Under the pieces are notes generated by a model. That model saw only the letters and a program-made list of their open reading frames with translations, had not been told where the DNA came from and searched no databases. Below are positions 1-4,285 of a stretch of DNA of 5,287 nucleotides, one piece after another. This DNA is from Phycisphaerae bacterium (GTDB lineage: Bacteria > Planctomycetota > Phycisphaerae > Sedimentisphaerales > Anaerobacaceae). Every line of letters starts with the position of its first letter. The first letter of the stretch is position 1. The translations under genes and the position numbers were made by a program. The DNA lies in NCBI GenBank assembly GCA_030609625.1, contig JAUWBX010000202.1, positions 1-5,287 of the forward strand, written 5' to 3'.

Positions 1-1
1 G

Positions 2-922
2 GCGCAGGCCGTGACCGGAGCGGCTTCCCGGCACCCGGGGCCCAGAAGCTCGCCCACGGTGGCAGATGGAAAGGTCGTCACGCTGGGCGTCGGCGGGGTA
101 CTCTCCTGCCTAAATGCCGCCACCGGCAAGCTCATGTGGCGCAAGGACCCGTTCCCCAAGGTCGTGCCCAGATTCTTCACGGCAATGTCGCCGATCATTG
201 TGGACGGGATGGCCATCGCGCATCTCGGCGGGCAGGGTAATGGGGCAATCATTGCGTATGACCTGGCCACCGGCAGCGAGAAGTGGCGCTGGGGCGAAGA
301 AGGTCCGGACTATGGCTCGCCCGCCCTGTTGACAGCAGCGGGCACCAGGCAGATCGTCACGCCAACCGAGAAAAGCATCGTGGGGGTCAGCGTGGCCGAT
401 GGAAAACTCCTGTGGCAACTCCCGTTCGCGCCTCCGAGGAGGGCTTACAACGCTGCTACACCGATAGTCGATGGACAAACGGTAATCTACACTGGTGCGG
501 GCCGGGGTGCAAAGGCCGTGAGGATCGAGAAGCAGGGGGATGGCTTTGCCGCCAAAGAGCTTTGGAGCAATCCAGAGCTTGCCCCGCAGTTCAACACGCC
601 GGTGCTCAGGGACGGCCTGCTCTTCGGCCTCACTGATCGCAGCAATCTCTACTGCATCAATGCTCAGACCGGCCAGACGGCCTGGACCGACACAAGCCCG
701 CGCGGCAGCCGCGGTTTCGCAGCCATTGTCAGCGCCGGCTCTTGTCTGGTAGTCCTGGCCAACGATTCTGAATTGATAATCTACAAACCCAGCGACAAAG
801 AGTATAGCGAGATCACTCGCTACAAAGTGGCCGATACGCCGACCTATGCCCATCCGATAATCTCGGGGAACCGCGTGTTTGTGAAAGACCAGGAGTCGGT
901 GGCGATGTGGATGCTCAAGTAA
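2..922 (+). CDS. PQQ-like beta-propeller repeat protein, C-terminal part (5' end outside window)
   Basis: The frame is open from the left edge, so the GTG at 11 is probably an internal Val and not the start. Numbering residues from that codon, tryptophan-docking blade ends recur at about W43, W92, W135, W184 and W224. Most follow the pattern (A/Q)-(T/D)-G-x-x-x-W, for example ATGKLMW, ATGSEKW, ADGKLLW and QTGQTAW. This is the signature of PQQ-enzyme-type propeller blades. The roughly 300 residues seen cover about six or seven blades, so one or more N-terminal blades and any signal peptide are missing. Such proteins are usually exported and structural or binding in role. The catalytic residues of true PQQ dehydrogenases are not evident, so no enzymatic activity is assigned. 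The gene is far richer in G+C than everything after about 940, and it ends in TAA with no plus-strand gene close behind. The fold is secure; the function is unknown. Confidence 0.85.
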   Translation, partial: AQAVTGAASRHPGPRSSPTVADGKVVTLGVGGVLSCLNAATGKLMWRKDPFPKVVPRFFTAMSPIIVDGMAIAHLGGQGNGAIIAYDLATGSEKWRWGEEGPDYGSPALLTAAGTRQIVTPTEKSIVGVSVADGKLLWQLPFAPPRRAYNAATPIVDGQTVIYTGAGRGAKAVRIEKQGDGFAAKELWSNPELAPQFNTPVLRDGLLFGLTDRSNLYCINAQTGQTAWTDTSPRGSRGFAAIVSAGSCLVVLANDSELIIYKPSDKEYSEITRYKVADTPTYAHPIISGNRVFVKDQESVAMWMLK

Positions 923-924
923 GG

Positions 925-938
925 TCCGCTTACGCGGA
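925..938. other. Short GC hairpin after the propeller gene
   Basis: TCCGC (925-929) and GCGGA (934-938) are perfect inverted repeats around the 4-base loop TTAC, two bases after the TAA of the propeller gene. There is no T-run behind it on the plus strand, so it does not meet the usual form of an intrinsic terminator. It may still help 3'-end formation or protect the mRNA end. If the minus-strand remnant ending at 930-932 is real, the hairpin would lie between two convergent 3' ends. Confidence 0.3.
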
Positions 939-1183
939 GCATGCGCATTGGAGAGCGTCTTTGAACTGAGTGGTTTTATCGAAGTCGGCCAATCGGGAAT
1001 AATCGATTGTTACGTCAATCAGTGCGTTTGCTTTTTTGACTCTGACCTTTTTCAAGAACGGCTTTATGGCATTTTCCGATTGAGGATACAGCTAAATAAG
1101 TTTGAGCGTGTTACTCTGGGTTCAGTTGGTAAAACATAGTTCAAAAAAAACTCAGAGTCATTTCTGAGTTTGTATAAGTCTAT
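930..1183 (-). pseudogene. Possible decayed minus-strand gene remnant
   Basis: Two adjoining open stretches on the minus strand read more like protein than the plus-strand frame opposite them. The upstream one (1183 down to a TAA at 1064-1066) gives 39 residues, including SEFFLNYVLPTEP. The downstream one (1091 down to a TAA at 930-932) gives 53 residues, including AIKPFLKKVRVKKANALIDV and DYSRLADFDKTTQFKDAL. They lie in different frames, so one indel near 1066-1091 would join them. No start codon is seen, and two stops in a row (TGA TAA) precede the first stretch. I do not recognise a family. The placement, convergent with the propeller gene and ending 7 bases past its stop, would suit a real gene end. 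This rests only on protein-like composition and is weak. Confidence 0.2.
1143..1171 (-). terminator. Candidate intrinsic terminator, minus-strand direction
   Basis: AAACTCAGA (1148-1156) and TCTGAGTTT (1163-1171) form a perfect 9-bp stem around a 6-base loop. Read on the minus strand, the stem runs directly into eight consecutive T residues (the A-run at 1143-1150), the classic form of an intrinsic terminator. On the plus strand only TTT-G-T-A-T follows, so it would work poorly as the terminator of the propeller gene 220 bases upstream. No minus-strand gene is visible to its right, so its client is unclear. It could insulate the operon from antisense transcription. Confidence 0.4.
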
Positions 1184-1194
1184 TTATCAGGGGG

Positions 1195-1200
1195 TATAAT
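1195..1200 (+). promoter_or_regulatory. Perfect TATAAT -10 box inside a small palindrome
   Basis: A consensus TATAAT lies within the near-palindrome GGG-N7-CCC (1192-1204). The best -35 match upstream is TTGTAT at 1170-1175, with a long 19-base spacing, so promoter strength is uncertain. If active it would give a leader of about 110 bases before the regulator gene. The flanking G and C runs could be an operator, but the regulator is not identifiable. Confidence 0.3.
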
Positions 1201-1250
1201 TCCCAGCATAATTGATTAAAACAGGACACTTTAAGAGGCAAAAGGATGTA

Positions 1251-1270
1251 TTAAAAAATTTTAAAAAATT
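1251..1270 (+). repeat. Tandem TTAAAAAATT, phased A-tract / possible UP element
   Basis: The 10-mer TTAAAAAATT occurs twice with no gap, followed by two more T. The A-tracts are spaced exactly 10 bases, about one helical turn, so the DNA is expected to be curved. The repeat lies 12 bases upstream of the TTGACA hexamer at 1283. That is where an RNA polymerase alpha-subunit UP element would sit for a start site near 1316-1319. Confidence 0.5.
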
Positions 1271-1282
1271 TTGAGAACATAG

Positions 1283-1311
1283 TTGACAAATAGGAATATA
1301 TACTATTTAGT
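1283..1311 (+). promoter_or_regulatory. Predicted sigma-70-type promoter of the stress operon
   Basis: A consensus -35 box TTGACA lies at 1283-1288. The -10 box is poorer: TATTTA at 1304-1309 (15-base spacer) or TTTAGT at 1306-1311 (17-base spacer). Either puts the transcription start at about 1316-1319, on or beside the ATG of the regulator. The transcript would then be leaderless or nearly so, which agrees with the lack of a Shine-Dalgarno sequence before that ATG. An A-tract lies immediately upstream and an inverted repeat fills the spacer. Confidence 0.4.
1288..1308. promoter_or_regulatory. Candidate PerR/Fur-family operator
   Basis: AAATAG (1288-1293) and CTATTT (1303-1308) are perfect inverted repeats separated by 9 A/T-rich bases, giving a 21-base dyad. 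It covers the end of the -35 box, the spacer and part of the -10 box, where a bound repressor would block RNA polymerase. Fur-family dimers bind AT-rich dyads of about this size. The B. subtilis PerR box is a 7-1-7 dyad, and this site does not match it closely. The link to the adjacent regulator is inferred from position and symmetry. Confidence 0.4.
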
Positions 1312-1318
1312 AGCCATT

Positions 1319-1774
1319 ATGAATAAAGCAAAAAAGGAAATCAGTTGTGCCGAATTAGATGAAAAGACCCGCTGGTTTGCGTCTCAATGCCGACGGGCCG
1401 GCTTAAAAGTTACGCCACAGAGGATAGCAATATACAGAGAGCTTCTAAAGACAAGCGAGCATCCTTCGGCGGAAATGCTGTATGAAAAGGTAAAAAAGGT
1501 ATTTCCAAGTATATCGTTGGATACGGTCAATAGAACACTGCTGACGCTAAATGAGATTGGTGTGGCTTTTGTGGTAGAAGGCTCGGGCGACGCCAAGCGG
1601 TTTGACGGCGGATTAGAGAAACATCAGCATTTTAAGTGCGTAAAATGCAAAAGGATTATTGATTTTCACCATAAGCCCTTTGACAATATAAAGCTACCAG
1701 CGGCAATTGCTAAAAGGTTCACGGTTCTTAGAAAAACCGTATATGTCGAAGGGATATGCGATTTATGTAAATAG
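1319..1774 (+). CDS. perR: PerR-type Fur-family peroxide-sensing repressor
   Basis: This is a 151-residue metalloregulator, the usual length for Fur/PerR. The N-terminal winged helix spans about residues 20-88, with the family motif LKVTPQR at 29-35 and a recognition helix near SLDTVNRTL (66-74). The C-terminal half is the dimerisation and metal domain. All nine PerR metal residues are present at a constant +11 offset from B. subtilis PerR: regulatory site H48, D96, H102, H104 and D115 (from H37, D85, H91, H93, D104), and structural zinc site C107, C110, C147 and C150 (from C96, C99, C136, C139). Asp at 115, rather than the Glu of typical Fur, favours peroxide sensing by metal-catalysed His oxidation. 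The ATG at 1319 is chosen because homology begins soon after it; an in-frame TTG at 1283 lies inside the -35 box. No Shine-Dalgarno is visible. It heads an operon of peroxide and oxygen detoxification genes. Fur or Zur are less likely alternatives. Confidence 0.88.
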   Translation: MNKAKKEISCAELDEKTRWFASQCRRAGLKVTPQRIAIYRELLKTSEHPSAEMLYEKVKKVFPSISLDTVNRTLLTLNEIGVAFVVEGSGDAKRFDGGLEKHQHFKCVKCKRIIDFHHKPFDNIKLPAAIAKRFTVLRKTVYVEGICDLCK

Positions 1775-1787
1775 ACAATAATGGTCA

Positions 1788-1816
1788 GTTGGTTTCTCGG
1801 GACATCGAAAACCAAC
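1788..1816 (+). other. Strong intercistronic RNA hairpin
   Basis: GTTGGTTT (1788-1795) pairs perfectly with AAACCAAC (1809-1816). After one bulged C (1796), TCG (1797-1799) pairs with CGA (1806-1808), leaving the 6-base loop GGACAT. The result is an 11-bp stem with one bulge, 13 bases after the regulator stop and 10 bases before the ribosome binding site of the channel gene. No T-run follows, so it is not a standard terminator. It could stabilise or process the mRNA and so set the regulator and effector genes at different levels. Confidence 0.6.
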
Positions 1817-1826
1817 GCAAATAAAA

Positions 1827-1831
1827 GGTGG
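1827..1831 (+). promoter_or_regulatory. Ribosome binding site that fixes the channel gene start
   Basis: GGTGG (within AAAAGGTGG) lies 6 bases before the ATG at 1838. The in-frame upstream ATG at 1781 has no comparable site, and its extra 19 residues would be encoded largely by the hairpin at 1788-1816. The later start is therefore preferred. Confidence 0.7.
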
Positions 1832-1837
1832 AATAAA

Positions 1838-3061
1838 ATGGAAAATTTCGACATTGATGCCTATACTCCGGCTCAAATGGCCGCCCGGGTGGAAAAAGCA
1901 GGAATTGTTAAAGGTAATCTTGACTTTCTCTCGATGTTTACTCTTTCTATATTGGCCGGTGCCTTCATCGCGTTTGGAGCGATACTGTACACTTATGTAA
2001 TTCATGATTCGTCTTTGAGTTTGGGCCTGACAAAACTGCTTGGGGGGCTGGTCTTTTGCCTTGGACTGGTTTTGGTCATTGTTGCCGGTGCAGAACTATT
2101 CACGGGGAATAACCTGATAGTAATGGCTTATGTCAGCAGAAAAATATCACTCCAAAGGCTTCTTCGCAACTGGACAATTGTTTTTTGCGGCAATCTTGTA
2201 GGTTCATTGGCTATGGTGTTTTTACTTTCCCAAAGCGGACAATGGACCGCGGCAGGAGCTTCCGTGGGCGTCAAGGCACTTATGATAGCAAATGGAAAGG
2301 TTAACCTGACGTTTGTCCAGGCACTGTCACGGGGGATATTATGTAACATACTGGTATGTCTTGCGGTTTGGCTCTGTTGCAGTGGTCGTTCCGTTACCGA
2401 TAAAGTGCTGGCTATAATATTCCCTATCACGGCTTTTGTAACTCTCGGTTTCGAGCACTCTGTCGCAAATATGTATTTTGTCCCGGCCGGACTTGTCCTC
2501 AAACACAATACACAGGTGTTATCCGCGGCAGAAGGATTGCTCGGTCAGGTTCCTGACCTGTCAGGACTAACAATTTTCGGTTTTCTCGTAAGGAATCTTC
2601 TGCCTGTGTCTCTGGGGAATATTATTGGAGGTGGCCTTTTAGTTGGTATTGTATATTGGTTTGTATATCTTAGACGCACCGCTGCTGAGCCGGTTCGAAA
2701 AATTATGACTAAAGGTCCGCCTATGATTGCACCGGACAAGATGGTAGTTGAAGCCATTGAGATGATGAAACGTTATCGTGTTGGCAGTGTTCTTGTGGGC
2801 GAATCTGAAGATAACGCCGTGGGTATCGTCAGCGAGGCTGATATTGTACGAAATGTCCTTGCCGCAGGTGCAAATCTCGATACGGTCAAGGTCGAAGAAA
2901 TTATGAGTTCTCCCCTGATTTCCGTGGATGTTAAGACGCCTATTCACAAAATCTATCATACAATGACCGAACACCGCATTCGGCATTTGGTTATCACAGA
3001 ACTCGGTAAAAAGGTCGGCTTTGTATCGGTTAAGGATTTACTTCGGGGAGCAACTCCCTGA
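1838..3061 (+). CDS. FNT-family anion channel fused to a C-terminal CBS-domain pair
   Basis: The protein has 407 residues, whereas FNT channels (FocA, NirC, HSC) usually have about 250-310. Residues 1-280 form the channel, with hydrophobic segments near 33-55, 67-92, 108-131, 158-182, 189-206 and 246-278. Both family signatures are present: VAGAELFTGNN (82-92, containing the pore-loop Thr) and GILCNILVCLA (166-176). GFEHSVANMYFVPAG (204-218) carries the central pore His at H207. GNIIGG (260-265) is also typical. Two CBS motifs follow, about 286-345 and 352-405, each ending in the usual pattern (VGIVSEADIV at 328-337, VGFVSVKDLL at 393-402). FNT channels are pentameric inner-membrane pores for formate, nitrite, hydrosulfide or related monovalent anions. 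CBS pairs commonly bind adenosine nucleotides, so cytoplasmic gating by energy state is inferred. The substrate cannot be named from sequence. The gene lies 63 bases after perR and 95 before rubrerythrin, inside a peroxide/oxygen-defence cluster. Confidence 0.9.
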   Translation: MENFDIDAYTPAQMAARVEKAGIVKGNLDFLSMFTLSILAGAFIAFGAILYTYVIHDSSLSLGLTKLLGGLVFCLGLVLVIVAGAELFTGNNLIVMAYVSRKISLQRLLRNWTIVFCGNLVGSLAMVFLLSQSGQWTAAGASVGVKALMIANGKVNLTFVQALSRGILCNILVCLAVWLCCSGRSVTDKVLAIIFPITAFVTLGFEHSVANMYFVPAGLVLKHNTQVLSAAEGLLGQVPDLSGLTIFGFLVRNLLPVSLGNIIGGGLLVGIVYWFVYLRRTAAEPVRKIMTKGPPMIAPDKMVVEAIEMMKRYRVGSVLVGESEDNAVGIVSEADIVRNVLAAGANLDTVKVEEIMSSPLISVDVKTPIHKIYHTMTEHRIRHLVITELGKKVGFVSVKDLLRGATP

Positions 3062-3092
3062 TGAAAGCTGATTTGTGGAGCTGCGCGGTAAA

Positions 3093-3131
3093 AACTGCAA
3101 CAGTTAGTAAATGAACTATGTTGATTAGTAA
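3093..3131 (+). repeat. Small repeats in the gap before rubrerythrin
   Basis: The 95-base gap between the channel and rubrerythrin genes holds a short hairpin (AACTG 3093-3097, CAGTT 3101-3105, 3-base loop) and a direct repeat TTAGTAA at 3104-3110 and 3125-3131. The repeat copies start 21 bases apart, two helical turns. This could mark an internal promoter or operator for the enzyme genes, but no clear -35/-10 pair is seen. The elements are short enough to arise by chance. Confidence 0.25.
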
Positions 3132-3144
3132 TTGTTCTACGAAA

Positions 3145-3150
3145 GAGAGG
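3145..3150 (+). promoter_or_regulatory. Ribosome binding site that fixes the rubrerythrin start
   Basis: GAGAGG lies 6 bases before the ATG at 3157. The upstream in-frame ATG at 3118 would add 13 residues not found in rubrerythrins and has no such site. Confidence 0.7.
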
Positions 3151-3156
3151 TATCTT

Positions 3157-3729
3157 ATGGAACTTAAAGGAAGTCAGACAGAAAAGAATTTGTTGGCGGC
3201 GTTCGCAGGTGAATCACAGGCAAGAAACAGGTACACATATTTTGCCAGCCAGGCCAGGAAGGAAGGGTATGTGCAGATTTCGGCGATTTTTGAAGAGACG
3301 GCCAATCAGGAAAAGGAGCACGCCAAGCGTGAGTTCAAGTTCTTGCAGGGCGGCGAAGTGGAAATTACCACAGCGTTCCCGGCTGGTGTTATCGGTAATA
3401 CGCTCGAAAATCTAAAGGCGGCAGCAGCAGGTGAACACTACGAGACAACCGAGATGTATCCGAGCTTCGCCAAGGTCGCGGAAAAGGAAGGGTTCGATGA
3501 AATAGCGGAGGTGTTCCGGAATATTGCAGTTGCTGAGAAGCGGCACGAGGACAGATACGTCGCTTTGGCTAAGAATATAACCAATGGGGTTGTTTTCAAG
3601 CGCGAAAAATCGGTAAGATGGGTTTGCAAAAACTGCGGCTATGTACACGAAGGCCCGGAAGCTCCCGATGTGTGCCCCGCCTGTGCACATCCGCAGGCAT
3701 ATTTTGAACTGGAAGCTACAAATTACTAA
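3157..3729 (+). CDS. rbr: Rubrerythrin (NADH-dependent peroxide reductase type)
   Basis: The protein has 190 residues, the classical rubrerythrin length. Residues 1-140 form the four-helix ferritin-like diiron domain. Its ligand motifs are visible: E19 in FAGESQARNRY, E52-x-x-H55 in NQEKEHA, E93 and E96 in GEHYETTEMYP, and E127-x-x-H130 in AEKRHEDRY. Residues 153-186 form a C-terminal rubredoxin domain with the Fe(SCys)4 knuckles C157-x2-C160-G and C173-x2-C176. The second knuckle is followed by Ala177 where rubredoxins normally have Gly. Rubrerythrin reduces H2O2 to water in the cytoplasm of anaerobes, drawing electrons from NAD(P)H through rubredoxin or a flavoprotein. It lies between the channel and tpx genes, consistent with PerR control. 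The family assignment is very secure. The electron donor is not visible in this window. Confidence 0.96.
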   Translation: MELKGSQTEKNLLAAFAGESQARNRYTYFASQARKEGYVQISAIFEETANQEKEHAKREFKFLQGGEVEITTAFPAGVIGNTLENLKAAAAGEHYETTEMYPSFAKVAEKEGFDEIAEVFRNIAVAEKRHEDRYVALAKNITNGVVFKREKSVRWVCKNCGYVHEGPEAPDVCPACAHPQAYFELEATNY

Positions 3730-3749
3730 TCGAAGGAAAGGTACGGACA

Positions 3750-3758
3750 ATGAAATGA
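3750..3758 (+). other. Two-codon minicistron (ATG AAA TGA) before tpx
   Basis: A Met-Lys-stop reading frame lies 20 bases after rbr. It has its own Shine-Dalgarno-like AAGGAAAGG at 3733-3741, and its stop overlaps the GAGG (3757-3760) that serves tpx. Ribosomes finishing it would stop on the tpx binding site, which could assist re-initiation. It may equally be chance, because the ATG at 3755 overlaps it in the tpx frame. Confidence 0.2.
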
Positions 3759-3766
3759 GGTGTATT

Positions 3767-4285
3767 ATGGAGAATACGCAAGCTACTGTGACATTCGAAG
3801 GAAATCCCTTGACCCTGGAAGGCAACGAAGTCAAGGTAGGTGACACAGCGCCGGATGTAGAAGTGCTGGCCAATGATTTATCACCGGTTAAACTTTCCGG
3901 CTTTCGGGGAAAGGTTTGTGTGATTTGTTCAGTCCCGTCTCTGGATACTCCGGTATGTGATACGCAGACCAGAAAGTTCAACGAGCAAGCTGCATCGCTG
4001 GGTGATGATGTAGTTGTGCTGACTATCAGTATGGACATTCCGTTTGCACAGCAACGCTGGTGCGGCTCAGCAAACGCCGAATATGTCCAGACACTTTCAG
4101 ACCACCGCAAAGCGGAATTCGGCAATGCATTCGGCGTTCTTATCAAGGAATTGCGGCTTCTGGCTCGGGCAGTATTTGTGGTGGACGCAGAGGGGATTAT
4201 CAGGTATATACAGATAGTTGATGAATTGACCGACGAACCGGATTACGAAGCGGCATTAAAAGCGGTAAAAGAGATAGATAAATGA
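3767..4285 (+). CDS. tpx: Thiol peroxidase Tpx (atypical 2-Cys peroxiredoxin)
   Basis: The protein has 172 residues; E. coli Tpx has 168. The thioredoxin-fold peroxiredoxin domain covers nearly the whole chain. The peroxidatic cysteine is C64 in SLDTPVCDTQTRKFN, with T61 and R69 plus the later arginines of the active site nearby. The resolving cysteine is C99 in DIPFAQQRWCG, the Tpx-specific position. Two further cysteines, C51 and C54 (CVIC), lie in the strand just before the active site and are unusual. Tpx reduces H2O2 and alkyl hydroperoxides using thioredoxin. The start at 3767 has GAGG 6 bases upstream; an in-frame ATG at 3755 would add four residues with worse spacing. The gene follows rbr by 37 bases and its stop overlaps the start of the flavodiiron gene (ATGA), so the three enzymes are surely co-transcribed. 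Confidence 0.95.
   Translation: MENTQATVTFEGNPLTLEGNEVKVGDTAPDVEVLANDLSPVKLSGFRGKVCVICSVPSLDTPVCDTQTRKFNEQAASLGDDVVVLTISMDIPFAQQRWCGSANAEYVQTLSDHRKAEFGNAFGVLIKELRLLARAVFVVDAEGIIRYIQIVDELTDEPDYEAALKAVKEIDK

Larger units (their letters stand above)
923..1318. other. 396-base stretch without a convincing intact gene
   Basis: This stretch separates the GC-rich propeller gene from the AT-rich stress operon. No RNA gene is recognisable and neither strand has an ORF with a credible start and ribosome binding site. It contains a short GC hairpin just after the propeller stop, possible coding remnants on the minus strand (930-1183), a hairpin at 1148-1171 followed by T residues on the minus strand, a TATAAT box at 1195, two tandem copies of TTAAAAAATT at 1251-1270, and a promoter with an inverted repeat at 1283-1311. 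The base composition falls steadily across the stretch and is almost pure A/T around 1250-1310. Confidence 0.7.

Noticed and set aside
110..853. 247-codon minus-strand ORF
   Set aside because: It is an antisense shadow of the GC-rich propeller gene, where stop codons are rare on the opposite strand.
925..938. Hairpin after the propeller gene as an intrinsic terminator
   Set aside because: The stem is only 5 bp and no T-run follows; it is listed only as a hairpin.
948..1139. 63-codon plus-strand ORF
   Set aside because: It starts with TTG, has no ribosome binding site, shows no recognisable motif, and its composition looks less protein-like than the minus strand opposite it.
1283..1318. In-frame TTG as the start of the regulator
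   Set aside because: This TTG is the beginning of the TTGACA promoter element, and the extra 12 residues are not part of the Fur/PerR fold.
2128..2986. Minus-strand ORFs opposite the channel gene (2128-2508, 2545-2757, 2639-2986)
   Set aside because: All are antisense to the FNT-CBS gene and have no ribosome binding sites or recognisable domains.
3061..3114. 17-codon ORF whose ATG overlaps the channel stop (TGATG)
   Set aside because: It has no convincing ribosome binding site and no recognisable sequence; such overlaps arise easily by chance. It could only be rescued by conservation.
3412..4146. 244-codon minus-strand ORF
   Set aside because: It lies wholly opposite rubrerythrin and tpx, whose motifs are unmistakable; the product has no family features.
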